In this document: piece by piece, positions 33,416-45,851 of the stretch
How positions within the stretch are numbered: position 1 is the stretch's first letter
Layout of the letters: the number at the start of each line of letters is the position of its first letter
Origin: Cordilura impudica
Lineage: Eukaryota > Arthropoda > Insecta > Diptera > Scathophagidae
Assembly (NCBI GenBank): GCA_963682025.1
Contig: OY821519.1
Span: 137,702,094 to 137,766,093 of the forward strand
DNA length: 64,000 nt
Reading direction: 5' to 3'
Position numbers and translations under genes: made by a program
Notes under the pieces: model-generated
Told to the model about the DNA's origin: nothing
The model's input: only the letters and a program-made list of their open reading frames with translations
The model's database searches: none

Positions 33416-34850
33416 CAATTGGCAAAATCGTCGTAGACGACATTGTCGTTAACGATTCCTTTAAGATATTTTATAATTTGTCACTCACGACATTTGTCGA
33501 TGAAGTTTTCTGTAATGCCGATATAATGGATATTATCGTTAAGGTCAAGCTGGGACACAAATTATTTAGATGGTCGTGTATCACATCCCGTTGATGACAA
33601 ATTCAGCAACAAATATCTATATTGTCGTGTATCAAGGTCAGTTGACGACAATATAAGCGACAACGTCTTGTGTATGTCATCCGTCGAACTTTGTTAAGGA
33701 CAAGTTAAGCGACAATGTCTATGAGTTGTTCGTGCAGATATTTAATAAAAAATTTAGTTAACGACCAGCTGGATGATAAATAACTTATACGGTACTGTCG
33801 TGTATCGAATTCTATTGACGACAAATTACGCGACAAAATTAAGTTTTGTCGTGTATGAGTCTGTTGGCGTCAAGATGAGCGACATTGTGAGGAAATAGTC
33901 GTCAGTCATACTCCGTTAGCGACATGATGAGCGACGTTGTCTTTAAGTTGGTCGTATATAAGCTTTGCGTGTAAAAAAAAAGTAAAATAACGGGACTTAA
34001 TAACGGCTGCAAGACAAAACAAAAAAAATTAGAAAAATCATTATGATGTGTAAAAAATCTTCGCTAAAGACAGGATAAGCGACAAAGACCTGAAAGTTGT
34101 CATATAGTTTAGTAGTTAATAGTTTTATATAAATATGATGGCAGCAAACATAAAAGGTCATTTAAGAAATACGGAAATTTACTCTTTGTATGGTAAATAT
34201 TTTTCAAGATGTGAACAAATTACAGCGTGTTTTTAATGACATTATACTTAACAATAAAAAAAATCCCTTTAAAATATATTTTATATAGAATCTACAAAGA
34301 AGGAGGGACATACACATGAAGACTTCATAAGAGAACTACGGGTTATCTTTCGTCGAATCAAAAATACCTACAACAAAGAGAACTCAAGAAAACATGACAA
34401 AGAAAACCGTTAAATAATAAAAAAATACTATCTACTTATACTTTGACAGTACTGATATAATTTATTTTTGAAAATTTATAATTAATTAATAAAAATGTTT
34501 AAGTCTATGTTTTGGTATACATTTTTTAATATTATTACCTATACAATCATTGACGACAAAGTAGAAGACGATAGATGATGACAGAACGTTAACCATAGTC
34601 GTTAATGCGAGCATTAATGTTGACGACAGAGTGAACGATATTGTCATCCATACAATCATTACCGACAAAGTTGTGGACATTGTCGCCTATGTAATCGTTA
34701 ATGACAAAGTGAACGATACTGACGCCTAAATAATCGTTGACGATAATGGTGGAATTAATTTTCTATTTTCGTCCATGACATTTGTAAAAAGTCTTTGACG
34801 ATTTGTTCCGACTGTCCTACATTTGTCATCAAAGACTTTACATTGTCATG
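33416..34850. repeat. Degenerate array of GTCGT / TGACGACAA motifs
   Basis: Two clusters (about 33430-33960 and 34540-34850) repeat the words gtcgtgtat, ttgacgacaa and gcgacaa at intervals of roughly 45-60 bases, often as a dyad in which the first and last words are complementary. The middle (33960-34540) is mostly plain AT-rich DNA. No reading frame fits. It could be a decayed satellite or the inside of an unrecognised element. Confidence 0.6.
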
Positions 34851-34859
34851 CATCCATCA

Positions 34860-35582
34860 TTAGGGATGTCTTGAAAATGTGGCCAACTGGGGTGGTAAGA
34901 GTACAGTGCGTTTGTACTGACGTTTCCATCTACAAAAAATATTTGACATAGACATTTCTTTTATTTTACCTATCGACTCAAAATCACTGTCTGAGCGATG
35001 TCCGTCTGTCCGTCTGTATGCCCATCTCAACCTTATAAAACTACGTCGCAAATATGAATATATTTTAATGATTTAAATAAGCTTCTATCGGCCTACGACG
35101 AACGTTGAAATGGGTGAAAATCGGTGCATGTTTAGACCCAGTCCCCATACAAATAACCGCTATGAGATCGCCATAAGATTGTCATATATATTTCGTTCAA
35201 ATTGGGTTTATGTATTTTTATTACATCCATTAATCAGTAGTCCAAAAATAAAACCTCTAAGACAATTCTTAGTCATAGCCCCCATATACAGCTGTTTCCC
35301 GATCTTCACTTAAACCTATCCAAAACAAATTTGGTTTGTATAAGTTTTTGCAAAAGTCTTTACCAAATATGGTCTGGTCGGTTCATTTTTCAACCTAGTC
35401 CCCATATAAATATAGTATCAGATATGAACTATTTCAAATCTGCAGGAAAAAAAATTAATAAAAATTACACTCAGATTGGGGTTATGCGTATATTTTATAC
35501 CCAAATAGTTGCACCGAAGACCAAACGCACAGTTTAGGGTATCGCACAGTCGGTCTAGACCAACTATAATTTTTTACTTATT
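34860..35582 (-). mobile_element. Diverged HINE family A copy A6
   Basis: It has the family A order in reverse: gtccgtctgtccgtctgta ((GTCY)n near 35000), aatatgaatatattttaatg, ccccatacaaat, cagtagtccaaaaat, a decayed palindrome agtcggtctagaccaact (about 35548) and an end aattttttacttattt. It is more diverged than copies A3-A5. Confidence 0.75.
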
Positions 35583-36310
35583 TTTTTTTGTATGTGCGAA
35601 CAACAACAAGCAAAAAAATATATATGCATTGCTAATAAAAGAACAAACAAAAATATAACTGTATGTGTTTACATTTATGCTGATTGCATTTAACAATTGC
35701 TTTCAATAAAAAAGCACGAAAATACTTAAAATTTTGTAATTATCTTTTAATTTTAAACATCAATGTAAAAAAAATCTAGCCATGCTAATCTGAAATCTAG
35801 CCTTTTTTGTCTATTAGTGTTAGTTAACAACCGTGATTGTAAAAGTATGCTTAAACACGGGTGAAAGGTATTAAATATTCGGCGCAACCGAATATACTTG
35901 TTTAATTTTTTAAATAAATATAAATTCATTAAAATAGCAAAGGATTTTTAAATAAAAAAATAACTCAAGGTTTATTAATATTTTTTACGTATGTACGTAA
36001 TTATTCACAAATCTGTCAAACAACGTTTATTTGGCCTACTCAATTTGTTTTCGATATACGGTGGGCCAATCTTGTTAACACGTGCACATATGTTATGTTA
36101 TGTTATGTTAATTTAAAATCAAAGAAGAGCAATTTCGATATTTTTGTTTTTTTTTATGAATAAAAATATATAAAATAAAAATTTTTAATTTTGCATTACA
36201 AAAATATTTTTTCGACAAGACTTTCTGAATATTTCCGGAACTATTGAGCTGATTAATAAGCAGTGTAGATGTAGAGCTCAAATGCAATTCAGGTTGCGAT
36301 TTTCATATTT
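35583..36310. other. AT-rich DNA with a HINE 3'-end remnant
   Basis: Near 35864-35906, ggtattaaatattcggcgcaaccgaatatacttg has the hairpin and terminal acttg of a family C-like 3' end (stem attcggcgcaaccgaat). A run of four ttatg words is near 36090. Segment 36200-36310 resembles 53340-53450 (family G flank: attaataagcag...tagatgtag). Confidence 0.5.
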
Positions 36311-37205
36311 TTATACCCTCCACTCCAGTGTGCAGAGGGTATATATAAGTTTGTCATTCCGTTTGTAATAATTAGAAAAAAAAATTTGGACCCCATAATA
36401 TATATATATTTGTGATCCTTATAACAACCGGAGTTGATATAGCGATGTCCGTCTGTCCGTCTGTCCGTCTGTCCGTCTGTCCGTCTGTGGAAATCACGAT
36501 GACGGCATCAATCGGGCAGCTAGGGTGCTCGTTGGCATAAAAAATGATTTATTAACATCCTGAAAAGTTTGCTATTTAAAATCGTCCAAATCGGTCAATT
36601 AGGGCCCGAGATTTGAATGAAGAACTAAAAAAAGTCTTGAAAAAATATAATTTTCTATGTTGTTCTTGTCACGATCACGCCCTCAATAGGATAGCTAGGG
36701 TGATAATTTTTAGTGAGAATGATTCACCAAATTCATGGGAAGATTTCTACTTCAAAAATCATTAAAATCGGTGGAACAGGTCCAGGTAAATGTATGAAAA
36801 ATTAAAAAAAAAATGAAAAACATGATGTTTCCATATTGTTCCTGTTGTTATTCTAAATGTTGCATTGTTGTCATAGCTGGACTTGTTGTTTTTGTGGTCG
36901 TTGTGGTAATAATATAATAAAAACAAACCCTTTGTACATTTTTTTGTGAACTCTGGTAGAAAATTATAAAAGTTTCCATTGTTTTGGCATCACTAAAAAA
37001 ATTTGTTAGATCATTTCTGTCATTGCCACGAGCCTGCATGCAAAATTTCAGATCGATTGGCTCACGGGAAAGGGGCGAAAAATCGATCCAAAATTTTGTC
37101 GACAAGCAGACACTACCAGTTAATATAAAGGCAGTAAATAAAGGGAGTAAAAGTTCACCAATAATTTAAAAAACAAATTTTTATGTATTAATTTATTTAA
37201 AGAAA
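36311..37205 (+). mobile_element. HINE family C copy C4, 5' part only
   Basis: It starts ttataccctccactccagtg, has the longest (GTCY)n tract of the family here (about 36447-36488), and follows C1 to ttatgtattaatttatttaaag. It then diverges into low-complexity AT sequence; the 3' hairpin end is absent. It lacks the 627-bp inverted-repeat insert seen in C1 and C2. Confidence 0.8.
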
Positions 37206-37341
37206 AAAATAATTAAATGAAATAGTAATAATAATAAAAAAAATAATATACAATACAAAAAAAAAGAATATATAAATAAAATAAAATAAAGATAAATGCA
37301 TTCATAGCATTATAATACACATATAAAAGGTCAATGTTTTC

Positions 37342-37470
37342 TAACCGTAACCGTAACGAGTCAGTTGTTTTTTTTTACATGAAAATCATTTAAAACAGTT
37401 ACCGAACGTAACCGGAACGTCCCAATACTTTTCATGTGAAAAAAAGGCTGACACGTTACGTAACAGTTAC
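37342..37470. repeat. Foldback MITE-like element, family H copy 2
   Basis: The left end, taaccgtaaccgtaacgagt, pairs with the right end, whose reverse complement is gtaactgttacgtaacgtgt. An inner pair (ttacatgaaaa / cttttcatgtga) extends the stem. The core, aacgtaaccggaacgtccca, is the complement of the core of the copy at 5006-5168. Confidence 0.55.
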
Positions 37471-39191
37471 ATGTCGCTAACTTGTTCTTTACACAGGCTA
37501 CTGCTTTTGCAGCCAACTTCAAGTCTATTTATATAGTTTCGTAAGCATAACTGATAAAATTGTTTCTATTATTTTTTGCTGTAAGTAATAAATTATAAAT
37601 ATACTGAATTTGCAAACTAAAATGGATACATATATTGGAGGTGCTTTAATACAAAAGAGTTAACGAAACAAAATCAAAAAAACAACAACTCTACAACATC
37701 AACAATGGCAGTCATATGTTCTTCAAATAGAAAAAAAAACTGCAAGTGTGTTTTGTTGGCTACAAAACAAAAATAGTGTTGACAATATAACAAAATATGT
37801 AAAAGAAGTTAGTGCTATGAAATATTTTATTTTGTTTTAAAAAAAATCGCAAAATGAAAGGCTATAATTCCATTAATAATCAAAAGGCGTTAAACTAATT
37901 TATTTATTTTTACGTTGTACTAATGCATTTGTATTATATGTTGCTGTCGTATTCAGAAAAATCAAGTAGCTGACTATACGACTACAAATGCTGCTGCCAG
38001 CAGTCGTCTATGTGTTTCATTCATGATGTTGCATTTTTTTGCGAGCAATACTTACATATATTCTAAATAAAGAAATAATAGTTCTTTTCATACTGCGAAA
38101 TCTATACAAATATATGTACAAATACTATATGTCAAATTTCAAATTTGCAATAATTGATACATTTTTGAAAGAAAATTGTATAATATGAAATGTCTTTAAT
38201 TTATTTCATAGAAAACAATTTTTTGAGGTGCGTGGACTTTCCATATTTACTGTTTTACTATTTTCGTAATGAGGTTAAATGAGTTAAAAAGAATTTAAAA
38301 TATTTGAAAATATTAGGTGAGGATCCTCAAGATGTAATATACGATCGGTCTAAAACTTCACTTAGAGCCACAGTTAAATTCGAAACAACAAAAACCCATA
38401 TATTTTGTGCATAAAGTTTAACATTAAATGTGCTTTTCTAAAATGTCTCTATATTTTTTTTCTCATTCATTTCTGACCACCTTCAATGTAAATTTACCAA
38501 AGTTTTTTTTATTGCAATATGTATATAAAACTTAAAAATTTAATATTTTTTATTGTGTATTAACTTATTATTCTGCGATTTTCATTACATCACAAAATGT
38601 TACAAATTGGCACTACTGTTTCAAAAACAGAAAACTTCTAAATCAGTTGAAAACAGTTGATCTGTAAAACTGTGTGTAAAATTGTGTCAAATAAAATTAC
38701 AAATATTAATAAATATAATAATACGTATATATATATTATTAATTTTGTTAAGAATTAGCACAAAATTGATTTTCCATTTTGCATTTCATTTATAAAGAAT
38801 TCTGCCATATTTTGTTAAAGGGAAAATCCATTTTTGTTATATTAAAAAAAACAGACTTGCATTTAATTTTTCCGTGACTGCCTCAATAATTGCGTAGATG
38901 CCACCACAATATTTTTTCTAATTAAATATTAACCAACATCTAACTAGAATTATGATTTATTCTGACTAAAAAGTTCCAATTAAAAGTTATTCATCCCAAT
39001 TATGAATATTCTCAAGGAATTTCTTTCTCACGGAAAATACATTTCTCGAGAAAAAAATTCCTCCAATTATAAATTCCGCGTGAACAAAAAATGATTAACT
39101 GGCATCATCGAATTTCGAAGCCACTTGCTTTGCTTATTGACAATTTATTTTCTATTTTTTGTGTGTGTGCAAACGACCCTACAATAAATGT
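37471..39191. other. AT-rich noncoding DNA
   Basis: No gene or named repeat is recognised. Confidence 0.45.
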
Positions 39192-39975
39192 CCCAATAAA
39201 CATTTTTGTTTGCTATCAACTTGAGGTGCATTTGAGATCAAATACATTTTTCAAATCTCCAACGTTAATTCTCAAATGCCCTCAATAGTTCGAATATAGT
39301 CTTCTCAACTTAAAAGGCACATTTTTTATATGGCGATTTTCATAGTTATCAAATTGAGAAATTTGTGATTCTCAACTTGATAGCAAAGAAATATTTCCAA
39401 TCGGTATCAAATGGAAGGTACGGAATTGCCATATTAAAAAATATTATACTAATTTTAGAAATGAAAACAATGTACTTTTTTTAATGTTTCAATTTAATTT
39501 CATTATATATTTAACATTACTATGTACATATTTAACATTAAATGTACATATTATGTACATTTTTTAAAATCTAGAATTAAAAATAAATGAATTAATTAGT
39601 TGTACATTTTTTGAAAAATTCGACAAAAAGCAGAAATAATTAAAAATATATCAATGATTTATTTGTACTTTTTTGGCATTTTTTAATTTAATTTATTATT
39701 TATGACATATTTAAATAATATCTCAGACTTAACACAAATCGTATTCAAGTTGAAAAAATGTTTGGTCTCAAGTGGAGAAAAGTGTTGGATATCCAATTGA
39801 GAGTAAAAATGTTTCTCAAAGATTGGAAAAAATGTTAAGTCTCAACTTGATGTCAAGTTGAAAGCAAACAAGGAGAAAAATTGTTCAACCCAAGTTGAGA
39901 ATTACATTTGACATCAATTTAAGAACTTAACTTTTCTCCAACATTGGACAAATAATATTTCAATGCATACTGGGG
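39192..39975. mobile_element. Non-autonomous element with inverted ends and internal TCAACTTGA boxes
   Basis: The ends cccaataaacatt and aatgcatactggg are imperfect inverted repeats (10 of 13 match). At least six tcaacttga/tcaagttga boxes cluster in the subterminal 200 bases of each side in mostly mirrored order, giving a foldback. There is no coding capacity. Target duplication not determined. Confidence 0.5.
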
Positions 39976-40916
39976 AATGACCGAAACTAACACATAAACA
40001 GTTTTTTCCTATTTGAAAAACATATGACTGTCATTGTTGCTGTTGTAGAGTTGTTATACCCTCCACTCCAGTGTGCAGAGGGTATATATAAGTTTGTCAT
40101 TCCGTTTGTAATAATTAGAAAAAAAATTTTGGACCCCATAAAATTTATATATTTGTGATCCTTATAACAACCGGAGTTGATATAGCGATGTCCGTCTGTC
40201 CGTCTGTGGAAATCACGATGACGGCATCAATCCGGCAGCTAGGGTACTCGTTGACATAAAAATGATTCACTAACATCCCGAGAAGTTTGCTATTTAAAAT
40301 CGTCCAAATCGGTCGATTAGGGCCCGAGATTTGAATGAAGAACTAAAAAAGTCTTGAAAAAAAAAATAATTTTCTATGTTGTTCTTGTCACGATCACGCC
40401 CTCAATAGTGCAGCTACAGTGATCATTTTTAGTGAGAATGATTCACCAAATTCATGGAAAGATTTCTACTTCAAAAATCATTAAAATCGGTGGAACAGGT
40501 CCAGGGAAATCTCTGAAAAAGTAAAAAAAAAATGAAAAACATGATATTTCTATATTGTTCTTGTTGTTATTCTAAATGTTGCATTGTTTTCATAGCTGGA
40601 CTTGTTGTTTTTGTGGTCGTTATGGTAATAATATAACAAAAACAAACCCTTTGTAAATTTTTTTATCAACTCTGGTAGAAAAATTTAAAAGTTTCCATTG
40701 TTTTGGCATCACTAAAAAAATATGTTAGATCATTTCTGTCATTGCCACAAGCCTGCCTGCAAAATTTCAGATCGATTGGGTCACGGGAAAGTGGTTAAAA
40801 TCGATCCAAAATTTTTTCGACAAGCAGACACTACGAGTTAATATAAAGAGAGTAAAAATTCACCAACATCTAAAGCAAACAATGCTAAAATACCTAGTTG
40901 TTAATAAAAAAAACAA

Positions 40917-41545
40917 TTGGGCAATTCACAATGGTTAATGTATCGTTGTATCTCTTGTATCGTGTATCACTTTACAATAGTGTAAAATTGTTGTTGGTAA
41001 TTTTCACTGAAAAATCTGATACACGATCCAACTTCATTTGCTATGTTTAGTAAATGTTGTATATTGTATCATAACATATCACTTCCAAGTGAATGCCAGT
41101 TTTTATGAAAAAGAAAAAACAAATACATAGAATATTATCAGCATAAATAATTATTATAAAATAAAATATGGCAAATAATGCAAATAACGCAAATACATCG
41201 ATAAGTTTATTTATATAAAAATTAATGTTTATATTTTTAGTATGTATTTTCTCTTTCAGTACCAACCAAAACATTTAACATTTTTTTTTTCATTGTAAAT
41301 TAAAATGCAAGAGGTACGTAACTAAAACTCCAGGGTATATCTCACGACCAAAAAGCAAACACTGACAAGTGTTTTCTCTTATACAAAATAGCAGAAGCGA
41401 CGAAGCGATCTTTCCTCGTTGGATCGAAAATTACTAAAGAAAGCGTTTTACAATATGAAAATACAACTGAGTGTTCACAACAAATGATTGTATTGTGTAT
41501 TTCAATACAACATACAATATACAACACCTGTTGTGAATTGCCCAA
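40917..41545. mobile_element. Inverted-repeat element nested in family C copy 2
   Basis: It matches the one at 27696-28322 with the same ttgggcaattcacaa / ttgtgaattgcccaa ends. Its presence at the same place in both copies means it entered a common ancestor. Confidence 0.7.
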
Positions 41546-42035
41546 ATGTAAATTTAGCAAAAAAATTTATGTATTAATTTATTTAAAGAGAAAAACACAA
41601 AAATAACGTTTGATGTTTTATTTTTTGTGTGTAATATTTAAATATACATACATACACATATTAAATAATACAAATAATGTACATATATTATATATATGTA
41701 TGTATGTATATTCATAGTAACTGCATGTTAGAAATAAATCGGTTATTTTATTTACATAAAATTCTGCAGTATTTTGTTGTGGGGAAAATACATTTCTTTT
41801 GTATAACAGAGTGTCACTTCATTTTGCTCAGCGTGACTATGCCACAGTAGATGCCGCCATAATTTTTGTTTGTTCTAATTAGCTTTGCAATAGTTATTTC
41901 TATTTTAACATGAATGTTAATATTTTCAACTAGATATCATACAGAACAATGTTAAGAGTATACACGGGTTGGTCTTTTATTTCATACGTTTTTTCATTAT
42001 TCTTTTACAAATATGAACATAAGTTTGGCATATTA

Positions 42036-42611
42036 CCCACCAATCTCACATCACACTGCAAGTTCGAAAAACTCAATACACTCACATTTTTTTTTACTAA
42101 TACACACACATTTTCCGCAGTGGTCACACTAATGGCACCAAATTTTTCGTGCGAATAGTGGCAGACACTAACGATGATTAATGTTACCCTGTTATAAATT
42201 TAATGCAAATTTACTGGATTCTGTAAAATTGTAATTAAAGTTTTAACTTGTTAAATCTATTATAATGATTTATTTTTTGAAATGCGCAAACAAAAACGCA
42301 AGTTTGTTAATTATAGAGCATAAATATTATTAACTATTATTAAAATAATACTAATAATAATAAATGTAAACATTTTCCCTCAAACATGTGCCTGTATAAT
42401 AAACTTGGTAACTCTACTTAAAATAAAATAAGAGAGAGAAATATACAAATTTTTTCAAGTTTACGCTTCGACAACATTTTAAAAATGAGATTGCAGTCAG
42501 ATGTTTGAGCATAAAATTTAATGGCGATGGATTCGACTAATTCGAACAATTTTTCGTTGATAATACGTACACAACGATTTTACAATTTCAGTGTGATGTG
42601 AGATTGGGGGG
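42036..42611. mobile_element. 576-bp MITE with 3-bp duplication TTA (PIF/Harbinger- or piggyBac-like)
   Basis: The ends cccaccaatctcacatcaca and, from the right, ccccccaatctcacatcaca are inverted for about 23 bases with two mismatches. TTA lies on both sides (42033-42035, 42612-42614). C1 at 28811-28813 has a single TTA and no insert, an exact empty site. A TTA duplication fits PIF/Harbinger; the CCC start and a TTAA on the right could also fit piggyBac with one base lost. Noncoding. Confidence 0.85.
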
Positions 42612-44264
42612 TTAACTTTTTGTTGTATTTACAAAATAGAGTTACCGAGTTCGTCAATGAGTTTTTTGATTACAAAACAGTTCTACATAGTTATATGGAA
42701 TTATTATTCTGCTTTACCTATAAAATATCTGATTGCGATTACATCTAATTTTTAAAAATTGTTTATAATTAATAAAGCATTATTATTCACATAAATACAA
42801 AATTTCACTTTTTAAATTTTCCATTCAAATTTAAGAAAATATCAATTATAATAAAAACTGAAAATAAAATTTCCAATTATAAATTAGAAAATATTAATTG
42901 AGTTTCAGAAAATCATATCAAAACGTCGGAAATAATAATTTTAAATTTAGAAATATCTTTACATTTAAAAATGTTTACATTTAAAAAAAATATTGCCATT
43001 CAGGAGATATTAATAACTTTTCAGTACAGCGATTCAGTAACTTCTTTTAACGATAGTCGAATTGTAAAAAAAAAGAAAATTGCAAAATTATCAGTAAAAT
43101 TTTGAAACGATATTCGCTATTGTTAAAGTCAGCTGTTGCTGTTATCTAAACGACAACCATTTTTGTGTTGTTTATCCAATCGATAAAAACTTAAATTTGT
43201 AGGTTGAAATGTCGTCATACATAAATAAAAATCATGAAATAGTGAAAATATTTTGCTTTAATTAAAAAACTTTTTTATATAAATAAAAAAATTAAATAGC
43301 ATATTCAATTCATTATTTCATTTTCAAATAAATAAACAGAAATATTAGTAAAAAAAAATAAAGATATTAAACATAAACATAAAATCATCCTGTCAAACAC
43401 GAAGTAATTTGTTTTTTTCTATTCTTTGTGTTTTTCGCTTATTTCGACAGAGATGCCACTCCTTTAAAATTTAAATAAATAGAAAAACAGATTTGTCGAT
43501 ATTAATTTAAATTCAATGAATTTAAGAAAACCTCAAATGATATTTAAGAATTGCTAACATAAAAATTGTTACATAAGTAAACGTAATTTTATGAGAATGT
43601 TATTTTTTATATATAAATTTTCACAATTTTTTTTGGATGAAAATTTGAAGTTTTTCAGAAAATAAAGATAACATTAAATTATTTTATTTAAAATGTTTGG
43701 GACTTTTCGTTTTTTGCGTTTTTCATCCCTAATTTGATTATTTATTATTATAAATTTATTCTCTATGTTTTCAAAATATGGCAATATTTTAAAAAAAAGT
43801 TGAGAGAGCTTTTTTTTTTTGGTTATTATTTTGTTACTCCATCCGACCTATATGGCCACAATGAAGAAATATTTGGCCAGTTAAAAGAAACTATACAGCC
43901 ATCTCCAATTAGCACGATTTAATGCATATAGCCACTCTACACAACCATTACCTTTGCAATGGAGGTTAGGGCGAGCTATTTAATTAGCAAAAACTAAATT
44001 AAACGAGAAGTTATGTCATATAACCGGAAACGCATGCATATAGGTATATAACCAAAATGCATGCCGATCAGCAACCACGATGACCAAAAAGCAAACACCG
44101 AAATAATAGAAAAGAAGAAAACCAACCCAAAGAATTTGCTGAAATAATTTGGTATTAAGTTTAACAAATTGTTTACTTTTTCATTTACATTTATTATCAA
44201 GACTCAAACCGAGGTGGAGGGTATCAAAGATTCGGCACAGCCGAATTTAACACTCTTACTTGTT

Positions 44265-45850
44265 ATTTTACCAAATTGGACAAAATTTTTTCTTAAGTTT
44301 GTATAAAATATGACGTGAGAATTGACTAAAAAACTCCATGCCGCAGAATCAGTGTTGTCCTGTGTTATCATTTAAGCAATAATTTCTGTCTTAAATTTAG
44401 TTTGTTTTAAACATGTATCTGAATTTAGTGTAACATCTACCGTGCTGTAATTTCTTATTTTCCCTATGGGTAAAAAAATATTGTAAAAACAAATCTGTAG
44501 GGTTAACATTATTTTATCCTTTTGTATAAGATTACTGTAAATAGTTGAATTTTTTGTGTGGCCTAAATGTTAAAACCAGAGGGATCGAAAATAAAAGTAA
44601 ATTTTAAGTTTTTAAACAAAAAAGATTATAGAAGTAAATGTGAGAAAACTTGTTCCGAGTTTCTGAAAATTTTTTGCTTTTTAAAATTTTATCTCTTTGG
44701 AGCAAAAAACCAAAACATTTTTCGATTTAACTTTTTTTAGCACATAAAAAAAAATCAAATACAGGCAAAAATAAATATTCTCTGTGTACCTATTAAAAAA
44801 AATTTATATATGAATTTCAAAAGGCAATGCGACATAAACCTGCTTCGTTCAAAAGGTTTCATAAGACTGAATGAAATTGTTTCTTACTTTTACTCTTTGA
44901 TGAGTATTTTTGTTTTCGTTCGGCTGTATACATATAAGAAGCCGAGCACCAGCGTGTTTGGTTCGGCCTTCACTGCTTTAGAGGTACAGGTTCGATATAA
45001 AATTTCTCTGCTTCTCTATTTTATTACTATCTTTTTATTTTTTTTTTTTTATTATTATCTTTTTATTTTTTTATAACTACTAATGAATTATTTTACACTT
45101 TTTTAATAAATTTGGTTGAAACAATTGTTGTCTTTATTATACGGCTGTTTCAGATTCTACCGATCACGAGTATTTTAAGAACATCTTCCGTTTTTTTTAG
45201 CAGTATACGTGCAAGAAAACGAACTTAAAATAAAGCTCTCGAATCTGTATGGTTTATGTGTGTTCGTGTATATAATGAAATATTAAAATGAAACACAGTC
45301 ATGATTGTGTTGGGCACCGTACAAAATTTAGAAACACACATAATTGATATGAAAATAAAAATATGTGTTTGTTAGTCTGAGCTATGTTTGTTTACATATA
45401 TGTACCAGTTTTTTATTGAGTGTGTGTTTTTTTCTGAACTCTTGTTTTATTACAAATATTTGTAGCAGCTCTATTCCAACCTCTTGCTTCATTACTGAAC
45501 TTTTGCAAAATCGAAATGAAAAACTATATTAAAATATATAAATTTTAATATAAAATTTTTAGATTTAATCGTCAATCACATGGAATTATTTAAAGACTAG
45601 AGTCTTATTGCTGAAGAGAAATGTTTTCATAATAGTTCCCCTCTTCAGTATAACTATAGATAAAAACTTAAGTCAAAACTACATTTCAGGAATATTTCAA
45701 AATTGAAAAGCTAGAGCCAATTATTCTGAACTTCTGATTAAAAAGCGAGCAAAATGGTCAAATTGTTATTAAACCGAGGCAAATCTTGGAAGGAAGGTTT
45801 GCTTTTATTTTGAAAATAGGAATTATTTAGAAAAAATTAAAAAAAAATTT
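44265..45850. other. Noncoding DNA with a family G-flank fragment
   Basis: Segment 44265-44430 (ccaaattggacaaa, atcatttaagcaataattt, tttagtttgttttaaa) is similar to 54070-54290, which follows the second family G array. The remainder is AT-rich with no recognised gene. Confidence 0.5.
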
Positions 45851-45851
45851 A

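Larger units (their letters stand above)
40054..44264 (+). mobile_element. Long HINE-type element, family C copy 2
   Basis: It has the same termini as C1: ttataccctccactccagtg at the start; gaggtggagggtatc, the attcggcacagccgaat hairpin and cttacttgtt at the end. Subtracting the 576-base MITE at 42036 and one TTA gives 3632 bases, against 3645 for C1. Differences between the two are scattered single bases and small indels. It carries the same nested 627-bp element (40917-41545). Confidence 0.87.

Noticed and set aside
36084..36110. ttatg pentanucleotide run as a telomere-like repeat
   Set aside because: Only about four units; too short to be more than a simple repeat.
42606..42615. piggyBac assignment of the 576-bp MITE from TTAA on its right side
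   Set aside because: The left side has TTAC and the empty site supports only a TTA duplication, so piggyBac is left as an alternative.
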